Assembly (NCBI GenBank): GCA_021731365.1
Contig: JAKFXL010000013.1
Location: 36,549 to 100,548 of the forward strand
Origin: Gammaproteobacteria bacterium
Lineage (GTDB): Bacteria > Pseudomonadota > Gammaproteobacteria > Tenderiales > Tenderiaceae
Reading direction: 5' to 3'
Length of the DNA: 64,000 nt
This document shows, piece after piece, positions 1 through 9,800 of the stretch; the first letter of the stretch is position 1; the number at the start of each line of letters is the position of its first letter. Under the pieces are notes generated by a model. That model was not told the origin of the DNA and searched no databases. It worked only from the letters and a program-made list of their open reading frames with translations. The position numbers were made by a program, and so were the translations under genes.

Positions 1-908
1 AAGCAGTCCCGTTTGGTATTGTTCACCATCTCCGGATGGCCGCAGAGGTAGACACTCCAGCCATTCAGCTTGGGAAACTGTTTCAGGGCGACCTCATTGG
101 CGCGGCCTGCTGTGAATCCCTGACTATCGTTGCCGGAGAGGCAGGGGGTGTAGTGAAAATTGCTGTGTTGTCTGGTCAGTGCATTGAGTTCGTCCACCAG
201 GTAGAGCCGTTCTGCTGAGCGGCTGCCGTGGAAAAGATGGATCTCCCCCTGGTGCCCCTGTTCCAGCGCGGCACGGGCAATACCCCAGAGCGGTGCCAGA
301 CCGGAGCCGGTACCTATCAGCAACATATTTTGTTGTGGTTTCTCGCCCAGATAAAAACAGTCACCATGGGCACCATCAATGTTGAATTGGTCACCAGGAT
401 TGATCTGGTCGTGGAGCCATTGGCTCATCTGGCCATTGGGGAGGAGCTCTACATGTAACTCCACCACCCCTTCGCTGGGCAGACTGGCAATGGAGTAGCT
501 GCGGATCAAACCGTCGGGACGGTGCAGATTGATAAACTGGCCCGCTTGAAACTCAAAGGGCGACGCGGGTTGTAAGCGCAGGCGTAGGGTTTGGGGATTT
601 AATTGGGTTTTACTGATCACGGTGACTAAAACCTTAGGCAGGGCCTCATTGCCCGCCAGGGCAACCTGCATATCGGTTGTTGTTCTGCAAATACAGGCCA
701 GGAAAAAACCGCGATGTTGCAGTGTTGGTTTTAACCCTTTTTGTGAATCTGGAGGGGGAGTACCCTCAACTGCACGCATCATACAGGTCTGGCAGCTACC
801 ACTGCGACAGGAGGAGGGTGGCTCCGCACCCTGACGTATCAGCGCCTCTAAAACAGTTTCATCAGCATGACAGCTGTACGCTGTTCCAGAGAAGGTGATT
901 GTTGCCAT
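1..908 (-). CDS. 2Fe-2S ferredoxin / FAD-NAD(P) oxidoreductase, C-terminus cut by window edge
   Basis: About 302 codons are visible; the reading frame starts at the ATG at 908-906 and runs off the window. Residues 1-90 form a plant-type ferredoxin domain with C34, C39 and C42 (C-x4-C-x2-C) and a distal Cys at 72/74. A ferredoxin-NADP-reductase-like module follows, with the flavin motif RSYSIAS near residue 140 and the nucleotide-binding motif GTGSGLAP near 210. Such proteins pass electrons from NAD(P)H through FAD and the cluster to a partner oxygenase or haem protein. It lies 18 nt behind the truncated globin gene on the same strand, so it is inferred to be the reductase of that globin. Similar architectures also serve methane/phenol monooxygenases and deoxysugar reductases, but no oxygenase gene is present here. 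Confidence 0.85.
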   Translation of the reverse strand, partial: MATITFSGTAYSCHADETVLEALIRQGAEPPSSCRSGSCQTCMMRAVEGTPPPDSQKGLKPTLQHRGFFLACICRTTTDMQVALAGNEALPKVLVTVISKTQLNPQTLRLRLQPASPFEFQAGQFINLHRPDGLIRSYSIASLPSEGVVELHVELLPNGQMSQWLHDQINPGDQFNIDGAHGDCFYLGEKPQQNMLLIGTGSGLAPLWGIARAALEQGHQGEIHLFHGSRSAERLYLVDELNALTRQHSNFHYTPCLSGNDSQGFTAGRANEVALKQFPKLNGWSVYLCGHPEMVNNTKRDC

Positions 909-926
909 GGTGCGGGCCGCTCCTGT

Positions 927-1295
927 TTAACGTCCGAGCACGTCTTTGCGGGTGCTTTCGGCAATGGCTGCAGCTTGCCCGATTAGTTCGGCAGGCACAC
1001 CCAGCTCAGTCAAGGTGGCACCAAGGTGTTCCATAACGGCGTCGAAATGGCTGTCATTTAAGCCGTTAACAACAAGATGTGCGTGGGCGGCACGCATATC
1101 TTTACCGGTGTAGCTGTGTGGACCGCCCAGGGCCATGGTCAGGAACGCTTTCTGTTTGGCATGTTGGCGCACCATGTCTGTGCTGGTGAAAAACTGGTTG
1201 ATACGGGTATCAGCCAGAACTTTGCGGTAAAACAGGTCAACGGCGGCATCAACAGCGGCTTCGCCACCAATTTTTTCATATAGACTTTGGGTCAT
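927..1295 (-). CDS. Group 1 truncated haemoglobin (trHbN type)
   Basis: A 122-residue globin. The 2-over-2 truncated globin pattern is clear: LYEKIGGEAAV at the N-terminus, FYRKVLADTRINQFF (Tyr at B10) and the proximal His in MRAAHAHLVV. Members bind O2 and NO and act as nitric oxide dioxygenases or O2 carriers when supplied with a reductase. The start chosen is the ATG at 1295 because AGGAG lies 7 nt before it; an ATG two codons upstream would sit only 2 nt from that site. The gene is followed closely by a 2Fe-2S/FAD reductase and preceded by an NsrR-like operator, so NO detoxification is the likely job. That role is inferred, but the family assignment is firm. Confidence 0.92.
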   Translation of the reverse strand: MTQSLYEKIGGEAAVDAAVDLFYRKVLADTRINQFFTSTDMVRQHAKQKAFLTMALGGPHSYTGKDMRAAHAHLVVNGLNDSHFDAVMEHLGATLTELGVPAELIGQAAAIAESTRKDVLGR

Positions 1296-1370
1296 TTGCA
1301 TTCTCCTGAAAAAGTGTTGTTATCTATCACGAGCCATTGGGGATTTCGTGTGGTCTGTGCTGCTTGATAA

Positions 1371-1393
1371 ATAATGTATTTAAAATACATCTT
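1371..1393 (-). promoter_or_regulatory. NsrR-like operator upstream of globin-reductase operon
   Basis: A perfect 8-1-8 inverted repeat, ATGTATTT-A-AAATACAT, lies at 1374-1390. It is followed by CTT at 1391-1393, completing one 11-nt arm of the published NsrR consensus (AAGATGYATTT, one-base spacer, mirror arm). The other arm has ATA in place of AAG. The site is 76 nt upstream of the globin start and probably overlaps its promoter. NsrR is the NO-sensing Fe-S repressor of hmp-type genes. No nsrR gene is in the window. Confidence 0.7.
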
Positions 1394-1552
1394 ATATCGT
1401 GACTGCATTATTCACGGCAATTTACTGGTTGTCAATAGAGCTGTTGATGAGGTGTTGCCTGTGGATGGGTGATCACGGAGTCAGGCAAAAACTGCTGAAA
1501 AAGTATAAAATCGGCCCCACTTAAATTATTGTATCAAATCAAGCAGATCACT

Positions 1553-3139
1553 ATGTCGACCATTATTGAACAGCAGGCCAAGCGACGCCGTACCTTTGCC
1601 ATTATCTCCCATCCGGATGCTGGTAAAACCACATTGACTGAAAAGCTGTTGCTGTTCGGGGGTGCGATCCAGATGGCCGGTACCGTCAAGGGGCGCAAGG
1701 CGGCACGTCACGCCACCTCCGACTGGATGGAGCTGGAGAAGCAGCGTGGTATCTCCATCACCACCTCGGTGATGCAGTTCCCCCATGGCGACAAGATTAT
1801 CAACCTGCTCGACACCCCCGGCCACGAGGATTTCTCGGAAGATACCTATCGCACCCTGACAGCAGTCGATTCGGCGCTGATGGTGATCGACAGCGCCAAG
1901 GGGGTTGAGGACCGCACCATCAAACTGATGGAGGTGTGCCGCCTGCGTGATACACCGATCATCACCTTTATCAACAAGATGGACCGGGAAGGACGTGAGC
2001 CGATCGATCTGCTCGACGAGGTGGAGGATATCCTCAAGATCAAATGTGCCCCCATCACCTGGCCGATTGGCATGGGTAAAAACTTCAAGGGGGTGTTCCA
2101 CCTTGCCGATGATCGCATCCATCTCTTCAGTTCCACCCACGGTGGCAAGATCATGGCCGGCGAGGAGATTAAAGGGTTGGACAATCCACGTCTTGATGAG
2201 TTGTGGGGCAGCCATATGGCGGCGCAGGTGCGTGAGGAGATCGAACTGGTGCGTGGCGCCAGCCATGAGTTTGACCATGACGCCTATCTGCGGGGTGAGG
2301 TGACGCCGGTCTTCTTCGGTTCCGCCATCAATAACTTTGGTATTAAAGAGTTGCTCGACGCCTTTGCCGAGTGGGCACCGGAACCGCAGTCACGCGAAAC
2401 CAAAACACGGGTGGTGGAGCCAAACGAAGAGAAGTTCAGCGGTTTTGTCTTTAAGATTCAGGCCAACATGGACCCACAACATCGCGACCGTGTGGCCTTT
2501 CTGCGAGTCTGTTCCGGCAGTTACACCAAAGGCATGAAGGTGCGCCATGTGCGGATTGCGCGTGATGTACAGATCGCCAACGCCATTACCTTTATGGCCA
2601 GTGATCGCGAGAACATTGAAGAGGCGTTCCCCGGCGACATCATCGGGCTGCACAACCACGGCACCATCCAGATCGGTGATACCTTCAGCGTCGGTGAGGA
2701 GTTGAAATTTACCGGCATCCCCAACTTTGCCCCAGAGCTGTTCCGACGGGCCCAGCTGAAAGACCCAATGAAGATGAAGGCGTTGCAAAAAGGGTTGCAG
2801 CAGTTGTGCGAAGAGGGGGCAACCCAGCTCTACAGACCGCTGATCAACAATGAGCTGATCCTCGGTGCCGTCGGTGTCTTGCAGTTCGAGGTGGTGGCTC
2901 ATCGCCTGCAGGGTGAATACAAAGTTGAGTGTGTCTTTGAACCAGTGCAGGTCTCGACCGCGCGCTGGGTGATCTGCAAGGATGAGAAAAAACTCGCCGA
3001 GTTCAAACGCAAGGCCGAGGATAATCTTGCTATCGACGGTGCCGGACAACTGGTCTACATCGCCCCGACACGGGTTAACTTGCAGCTGGCGATGGAGCGC
3101 TATCCGGATGTGGAGTTTGTGTCGACACGTGAGCACTAA
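1553..3139 (+). CDS. prfC: Peptide chain release factor 3 (RF3)
   Basis: A translational GTPase of 528 residues, against 529 for the E. coli protein. RF3 recycles RF1 and RF2 from the ribosome after peptide release. The G1 motif [10 protein letters not shown] is near residue 18, DTPGHEDF (G3) near 86 and NKMDRE (G4) near 141, followed by the EF-Tu-like domain 2 and the RF3 C-terminal domain. The ATG at 1553 is preferred over a TTG eight codons upstream because it gives the family length. The gene stands alone, diverging from the globin gene, and is followed by a hairpin terminator. Confidence 0.97.
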   Translation: MSTIIEQQAKRRRTFAIISHPDAGKTTLTEKLLLFGGAIQMAGTVKGRKAARHATSDWMELEKQRGISITTSVMQFPHGDKIINLLDTPGHEDFSEDTYRTLTAVDSALMVIDSAKGVEDRTIKLMEVCRLRDTPIITFINKMDREGREPIDLLDEVEDILKIKCAPITWPIGMGKNFKGVFHLADDRIHLFSSTHGGKIMAGEEIKGLDNPRLDELWGSHMAAQVREEIELVRGASHEFDHDAYLRGEVTPVFFGSAINNFGIKELLDAFAEWAPEPQSRETKTRVVEPNEEKFSGFVFKIQANMDPQHRDRVAFLRVCSGSYTKGMKVRHVRIARDVQIANAITFMASDRENIEEAFPGDIIGLHNHGTIQIGDTFSVGEELKFTGIPNFAPELFRRAQLKDPMKMKALQKGLQQLCEEGATQLYRPLINNELILGAVGVLQFEVVAHRLQGEYKVECVFEPVQVSTARWVICKDEKKLAEFKRKAEDNLAIDGAGQLVYIAPTRVNLQLAMERYPDVEFVSTREH

Positions 3140-3181
3140 GAGTCTGTTCTAAGCAGCGGTTGGCTCGATCAGTTTGACCAC

Positions 3182-3210
3182 AAAGGCGCAGAGATGCGCC
3201 TTTATGTTTT
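3182..3210 (+). terminator. Rho-independent terminator after prfC
   Basis: Stem AAAGGCGCA / TGCGCCTTT (3182-3190 with 3195-3203), a GAGA loop, then ATGTTTTT. It lies 43 nt after the prfC stop codon. Confidence 0.75.
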
Positions 3211-3447
3211 TGGGTTAAGTAGAGTGTAGTGAGCTGCGAATAGAGTCGTTGTGTTGGATGAAAACCATACATGACGATGCCTGTTAGATAGTCATCCCAA
3301 TAGATGTTGTTATTTTCCGTTCCATATTGAACTATAGCGTGTGATCCAGTAACCACCGTAGAGCGGAGGGGGACTGGATTGTGCAAAATTGATGGGGCCG
3401 TGACCAGTAGGGTTGCGGATCAATGCAATCTTTGGGGACAACAATCT

Positions 3448-4428
3448 ATGAAAGCGATTATGTATGAACGTTATGGTTCACCTGAGGTGCTCCAATTACG
3501 GGAGATTGAAAAACCGTCACCCAAGGATAATGAGATTTTAATCAAGATATATGCAACGACGGTGACATCTGGCGACTGGCGGGTGCGAAGTCTCACCGTG
3601 CCCGTTGGCTTTAGGCTCATCATGCGTTTGGTGTTTGGTATATCAAAACCCAAACAACCGATACTCGGCACAGAGTTAGCTGGGATGGTTGAAGCGATTG
3701 GTAAAGAGGTGAAAAGATTCAAAGTAGGTGATCAGGTTTTTGCGTTCAGTGATGCGGCAATGGGGTGTTATGCCGAGTATAAATGCATGGCAGAAGATGG
3801 TGCTATTGCATTAAAACCACCCAGCCTAACCTACGGTGAAGCCGCCGCGCTCTCTTTTGGCGGAACAACGGCGCTGGATTTTTTTAGAAGAGCAAAACTT
3901 CAGAGGGATGAAAGAGTCCTCGTTAATGGTGCTTCTGGCGGGGTAGGTACGGCTGCGGTGCAGCTTGCCATACACTTCGGTGCAGAGGTGACCGGAGTGT
4001 GTAGTACTTCTAACGTGGAGTTGGTGAGAGCTTTGGGGGCCAGCCATGTGATTGATTATACCCAGGCAGATTTCACGCAGAATGGTGAGGTCTATGATCT
4101 TATTGTGGATACTGCTGGCTCGGCCCCGTTCTTTCGCTGCAAGGCATCGTTGAAGAGTGGAGGACGGCTGCTGATGGTGTTGGCTGGACTGCCAGAGATG
4201 CTTCGAGCCCCATGGGTGTCGATGACAAGCTGTAAAAAAATCATCGCTGGACCAGCATCCGCATGCACAGAAGATCTGCATTTTCTCGCGGGGCTGGCGG
4301 AGGCGGGGGAGTTTAAACCGGTGATCGACCGATGTTATTCGTTTGAGCAGATTGTTGAGGCCCACCGTTACGTTGATGCGGGGCATAAGAGGGGCAATGT
4401 CATTATATCTCTTGAGAAGGGAGTCTGA
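3448..4428 (+). CDS. Zinc-free MDR family NAD(P)-dependent quinone oxidoreductase-like protein
   Basis: A 326-residue medium-chain dehydrogenase/reductase. The N-terminal GroES-like catalytic fold begins MKAIMYERYGSPEVL. The Rossmann signature NGASGGVGTAAVQLA lies near residue 150 and binds the NADPH pyrophosphate. The cysteine-rich structural zinc loop of alcohol dehydrogenases is absent, which places it with quinone oxidoreductase/zeta-crystallin-like enzymes that reduce quinones or enones; the substrate cannot be told. The ATG at 3448 is chosen for its GGGGA at 3434-3438 and because the product then begins at the conserved MKA. An in-frame TTG 23 codons upstream is less likely. No operon partner is seen. 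Confidence 0.88.
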   Translation: MKAIMYERYGSPEVLQLREIEKPSPKDNEILIKIYATTVTSGDWRVRSLTVPVGFRLIMRLVFGISKPKQPILGTELAGMVEAIGKEVKRFKVGDQVFAFSDAAMGCYAEYKCMAEDGAIALKPPSLTYGEAAALSFGGTTALDFFRRAKLQRDERVLVNGASGGVGTAAVQLAIHFGAEVTGVCSTSNVELVRALGASHVIDYTQADFTQNGEVYDLIVDTAGSAPFFRCKASLKSGGRLLMVLAGLPEMLRAPWVSMTSCKKIIAGPASACTEDLHFLAGLAEAGEFKPVIDRCYSFEQIVEAHRYVDAGHKRGNVIISLEKGV

Positions 4429-4756
4429 AAAATCACTGCTGTCTGTAGACACACAGTAGTCGTCGGAACGTGTTAACACTATTGTTTGAATAGGCCTTGT
4501 TGGCATGTGCAGGCGATTTTTTATGGTATGAGTTATTTGCCAGTGATCATCACAGAAGCTATGGAATGGAACCGAGGAGTAACCCTGAGTTTATTGCCAT
4601 AGTTATTCGATATGTCGATGTAAATACTCAGGATTTCATTCTGTGCCTTTCTACATTAATAACGCGACAAACATATAATTTTGTACTAAGGTTTTTTATA
4701 TGATGATTTAAAAAATACTTTCAATGTCACTGTCGAAACATCCGAAGGAGTTCGAT
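4429..4756. other. Intergenic region, no gene recognised
   Basis: About 330 AT-rich bases between the oxidoreductase and the secreted propeller protein. A 68-codon open frame at 4497-4703 has no ribosome-binding site and no recognisable content. The region presumably carries the promoter of the 4757 gene, but I cannot pick a clear -35/-10 pair. Confidence 0.5.
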
Positions 4757-6736
4757 ATGTCGAATGTGAAATATCTCTTTATCTTTTCCATCACCATTCT
4801 TCAAACATTTTTTGTACTGCCGTTCTTTACGGCTCTTCATGCGGAAACACTTTACGGCGTAGTATCCAACGGGGAAAATTCTGGATATCTCATCTCTGTC
4901 AATACGGTGACAGGTGCTGCAACCCCGATTGGCAATACAGGGATGAGTGGACCTTCAGGGTTGACTTATAACACGCTGACTGGGGATCTATTGGCCATCA
5001 ATGCCTTTGGTGGCGGTCAGGTTCGCCGTGTGGATACCGCCACTGGTGCGGCCACTGTGTTGGCAGCGGCGAGTAATCTGCCGACCCCCGGTGCGCTGGC
5101 TTATCGTGCTGCGGATAACATGCTCTACACTAATCAACCTGGTATCAGCACCAACGTCATCAAACGTCTTAATGCCTCGACTGGTGCAAGTGTGGATCTT
5201 ATCGGTGTGGTGAATAAGGGGCCGATGGGTGGCATGGCCGTGCGCCCATCAGATGGGGTGATATTTGGTGCAGGCAGTTGCGGGGTTGGTGCGGGTGATT
5301 GTCTCTTTACCATTTCTACCATCGCAGGCCCGCCGCCACGGGAGAGCGATGTGGGGACGACGGGGCGCATGATCACGGCGTTGAGTTTTCATCCCACCAG
5401 TGGTGTGTTGTATGGCAGTGATGGTAGCAATCTGGTGACTATCAATCCCGCTACGGCGACCGTGACAACCATTGGCCCTTTTGGTGCAGAGGTTGGTTTT
5501 GTAGCGGGGCTTAGTTTTGCTCCTGATACAGGTGATTCAGTGGATGTCTGGATCAAGGATTGTGCTGCTGATGTGGGCAATGTGCCATCACATCCCGCGC
5601 CGTGTCCACAGTACTACACCAGCCCTGATATCTGGATCGACAACAACAACGATATGGTGATGGATGCACCGGTAGTGGGGGCTGACAATATTCTTCATGC
5701 GGTGGTTCGTAATCGCGGGACTAATGTCGCCACTAACGTGACGGCCAGTTTTTATTATCGTGACAATACTACCGGGCTTGTTTTTCCTGACGGTGCCACA
5801 CTGATTGGTACCGACACGGTGACGGTGGTGGGTGGCAGTGGTGCGATTGCTTCTATTACCTGGCCTAACTTGCCAGCACCTCCGACGACGGGGGGCCATT
5901 GGTGTATTGGTGTGGTTTTGAATCATGCCAATGATGGGGCGATCACTCCGGTCGTGCCACCGTATGCGGATAATAATGTGGGCATTGCGAATATCTGGTT
6001 TATCGCTGGCCGTGCCGGTGAGGCGGTTGCGCTTGATTTTAATGTGGGCACAGGTGGTAAGTCGGGTTTTGGTTTGACGCCGTGGCCACGGGAGTTTCGT
6101 CTTGAAGTGGTTAACAGTTTGCCAGAAGGGTGGCGTTGGGCGTTGGCGGGTGTAGAGGCTGAGCAGCCTTTCTCGCTTAATCTTGGCGAAGAGCGTGCAG
6201 TGAAACTCAGCGTGACTGTTGCTGCCGATGCTATGCCCCATGTGGGTGGCTCCATCAGTGTTCGGCAGGTGGATGTGGTGACCGGCACGGTTTTGGGGGG
6301 TGTGAAATACGATCTTTATGAAGATAGTAAACCACCACAAGCGGTAGGTAATGCACGTGTCTCACTGCTCGATGGCAAAGCGTTGTTGAGTTGGAACCCG
6401 GTGTTGTTCGAAGCGGATACTAATCTACCAGAACGGGTTGCCTATTATGAGGTGCTGCGTGATGGTGAGCCGTTGGTCAAGGTACTGCGTGATGAAGATC
6501 CAGAAAAGTCGGGTATGCAGTGGACCGATCCGGAGGTACTGACCAAAACGACACGTTACGCAGTACGTGTGGTGGATGAGGGGGGGAATATATCAATACC
6601 ATCGCCTGAAATGGTGGTTGAGATAACAGCGGTTGATGTGCCAGAGCCACCGCTCTTTAATTGGCTGACATGGCTGTTATTGGTATTGCTGGTGGTATTG
6701 CTGGTACTGGCAATAAAACGAAAGTCTGAACCTTGA
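4757..6736 (+). CDS. Exported beta-propeller protein with C-terminal membrane anchor
   Basis: A 659-residue protein. The start at 4757 follows AAGGAG by 6 nt. A signal peptide occupies about residues 1-30, ending near LHAETLYG. Residues 35-260 hold repeated blades of the type TLYGVVS..G.LISVNTVTGAATPIG, as in DUF4394-like propellers. Next come a CARDB-like Ig domain (about 265-390, VVRNRGTNVATNVTASF) and a fibronectin-III-like domain (about 535-630, VSLLDGKALLSWNPV). The C-terminus is VPEPP, a hydrophobic segment of roughly 20 residues, then KRKSEP. This resembles a PEP-CTERM sorting signal but with a longer membrane span, so a plain anchor is equally possible. The function is unknown; a structural or adhesive cell-surface role is a guess from architecture. 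Confidence 0.8.
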   Translation: MSNVKYLFIFSITILQTFFVLPFFTALHAETLYGVVSNGENSGYLISVNTVTGAATPIGNTGMSGPSGLTYNTLTGDLLAINAFGGGQVRRVDTATGAATVLAAASNLPTPGALAYRAADNMLYTNQPGISTNVIKRLNASTGASVDLIGVVNKGPMGGMAVRPSDGVIFGAGSCGVGAGDCLFTISTIAGPPPRESDVGTTGRMITALSFHPTSGVLYGSDGSNLVTINPATATVTTIGPFGAEVGFVAGLSFAPDTGDSVDVWIKDCAADVGNVPSHPAPCPQYYTSPDIWIDNNNDMVMDAPVVGADNILHAVVRNRGTNVATNVTASFYYRDNTTGLVFPDGATLIGTDTVTVVGGSGAIASITWPNLPAPPTTGGHWCIGVVLNHANDGAITPVVPPYADNNVGIANIWFIAGRAGEAVALDFNVGTGGKSGFGLTPWPREFRLEVVNSLPEGWRWALAGVEAEQPFSLNLGEERAVKLSVTVAADAMPHVGGSISVRQVDVVTGTVLGGVKYDLYEDSKPPQAVGNARVSLLDGKALLSWNPVLFEADTNLPERVAYYEVLRDGEPLVKVLRDEDPEKSGMQWTDPEVLTKTTRYAVRVVDEGGNISIPSPEMVVEITAVDVPEPPLFNWLTWLLLVLLVVLLVLAIKRKSEP

Positions 6737-6832
6737 GTGTTGGTATAGCACTGTAGAAAAAAATGCGTCAGCGATGAGAGAGTGTCGGTTATTTGTGGTG
6801 CAGTGAGTTGAATTAATTTGAAGGAGGAGTGT

Positions 6833-9800
6833 ATGCCCACCCCCATCATCCAGCGTCTCAGCCCCACCTCCGGTTGGCCCGGTGGTACTGCAGCCGATGG
6901 TTCAGCGATCAACGGTACACTGGTCATCATTCATGGCCGCCATTTTCACCCCACGGCGGATATGCATCTTAACCGAGTGAGCTTTACCGCCTCGGCGGGT
7001 GGCACGGTGCCGGCGCCGGTGGTGTGGGCCTCGGTCAACGAGATCGACTATCAGCCCAATGGCATTGTTGCCAGTGATGCCGCAGTGTCGGGTGGGCTTG
7101 ATGGACCGCGTGGTGTGACGGTGAACAGCAGCAGTGGTGATCTCTACATTGCCGATACCGAGCAGGATCGCATTGTGCGTAGAACAGCGGCGGGTGCCTT
7201 CAGTAGCTGGGGCGGCACAGGCGCAGGCAATGGCCAGTTTAATCGTCCCACCGGCATTGCTGTTGATCAGAGTGGCAATGTTTATGTCGCCGATACCATG
7301 AATCACCGTATCCAGAAGTTCAGCGCCACGGGTGGATTCATCACGGCGTGGGGTTCACACGGCAGTGGTGTTGGCCAGTTTGATATGCCGGTGGATATTG
7401 ATGTGGCGCTGATCGGCGGCATGAGCTTTGTCTATGTCGCCGACAGTAACAACCATCGTGTCGCCCGCAGTGATGGCGTCGGCAATATGCCAACGCAGCT
7501 GCTGGCGCCGGCCGATTGCGGCCGCATTCTTGGCGTTTGTGCGCCGCGTGGTTACGGCTTTGTCTACGCCACCGATCCTTCCAACAGACGTATCTACCGC
7601 TGGGCTTGGACGGGCGCTTTCAACGGTTACTTCGGTGATCCCGGTCCGCACAATTTGGCGGTGGTGGAGGTCGGTTATCCGCTGGGTATCGAGCAGGACT
7701 ACGATGGTTATGTCTACATCACCGATAACGCTGGGCGGGTGGTGCGCAAGTTTGATCCCTTCGATCCAACCTTTCGTGAAATTGCCAAGTTTGGTCTGAC
7801 CATCCCCAGCGTGCCGGGGCCGACACCACCACAGGAGTTTGTCGATCCGGTGGATGTAACGGTGACCGATCTCAAGGCGGTCTACGTGGTGGACCGGCAG
7901 CGCAAACAGGTGGTGCGTTACACACCCACCGATTCGCAAGAGCTATGGGTGCATGTGCCGGCCGGTGCGGCGACCGGCAGTGTGCGGGTGCGCACCGATG
8001 AGGGTGAGCAGAGTGCAGGGTTTGTAGTGTTGCAACGGGCGCAGGTAGAGGTGGCCGATACCTATCTCACCCAGGGGCTATCGCAGTATCCGTTAGTGGC
8101 GGGCAAAAAAACTATGATCCGTTATCAGATGCGCACCGTCGGCGAGGCCGTCATGGAGAGTTTCTCCTGGGGTTCACCGGTGCATGACAGCGCGCTCTGT
8201 CGTGTTTACAAAGATGGTGCCGAAGTTGCTCAGATGCAGGGTGAGGTGGAGTACCTCACCATGAGCGGTGGTTTCATGGGTTCAGCAATCGCCTTTGAGA
8301 TCCGTTTTGAAATCCCCCACTGGATAATCAACGATCAGGCCAGCTATCGTTTTCGCGTCACACTGCAACGCAGCGGTACACCGGCCTTTAACGATACCCG
8401 CGACTTCCCCAGCGCTGCCGGCGTTACTTTCCATAATCGCATGAGCTATCGCATCATCGCCTCGCCCGTGACTCACCTACGCCACGATGGCGCTCGTGTT
8501 GGTAGCAGCTCTATGTGGCCAGCGCTATTTTATCTTGGCAGCAACGTTGGCCACATGCTCGACTGGATGGACTGGTCGCAGCTCTACAGTGGCTTTGTGC
8601 ACTACAACCGTCTTTATCCGTTGCGTCACAGTGTTGCCAACATTGTGGAGTGGGGCATCTGGGTCAACGGCACCATGCACAACGGCATCAACAGCGATGA
8701 CGAGGTGCGCGACATGCTGGCGGTGCTGGAATATACCCGTCGCGATATCAATGAAGGCAGCGGCGAGAATTACGACTTCATGCTTGGCATTGTTGATCGT
8801 AACGAGATTGCGGCATCCCAGGATTGGGTCGGTATCACCAGTGATTCCTACCGTTCAGCACTCATCTCCGTTGGTGATAATTCTGCCGGTGATCCGGCCT
8901 ACGATGTCGGTGCCATCATCGCCCATGAGTTATTGCATCAGCACGGCATCCATCATCAGGGCGACCGCGAACGGGCGCAGACGGACGAGGAGGCGTGGAA
9001 CTCGGTTAGTGGTAATTTTATTTATGATCCGGTGACTTTGGCCTATGTCTCCACCACTGGTTTTCGTACCTATGAGTGGAATGACGAGACCGCCTTTGCC
9101 GAAGGGCGTCACGATGGTGTTGATGGCAGTTATGACCAGCTCTACGACGCGCTGGCCAATCCCCATCCAGTGAGTGTGCGGGTGCGCGAACGGGCACTCA
9201 AAGAGGCAGAGCGGCCCGTGGACACGCCAAAAAATTTCACCCTGATTGGTCACTACAGCCGTGCCGACGGTTTTGTTCGTATCGCTTCGTGGGTGGGCCG
9301 TGGTGATTCACCAGTGACACCCGAGGTGAGTGATGGTGAAGGTGTGCTGATCTTTATGGATAACAGTGGCCATGAACTGTTGCGTTGGCGGATGCGGTTT
9401 TCATTTGGTCTGCGTGGTGTGAGTCGTAGCGGACATGCAACTACCACAGGCGCAGGCAGTGCCACGGTGAGTATCACCTGTCCCTATCCGGCCACCACTG
9501 CTCGAGTAATTATGGAGGCGGACAAACAGGCTGTGTGGCAAGCCGATGTGCCAAGCACCGGGCCAACGGTGCAGCTGATCACACCGACAGGCGGCGAGCA
9601 GATCGCACCGACGGATACCGTTGTGGTTGAGTGGCAGGCGAGTCATGCACAAGATGTGGAACTGGAGTATCGCATCTCGTACTCCAGTGATGGTGGAAAA
9701 ACTTTTCGCCCCATTGCCGTAGCGCTTAAAGAGCGACGTTACGAGTGGCAGCTGGGTCTCGGCGCCAGCACTGGCCGCATCCGGTTGCGGGTGGTTGCCA

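Noticed and set aside
1526..2278. 250-codon minus-strand frame opposite prfC
   Set aside because: Antisense shadow of a conserved translation factor; no recognisable content.
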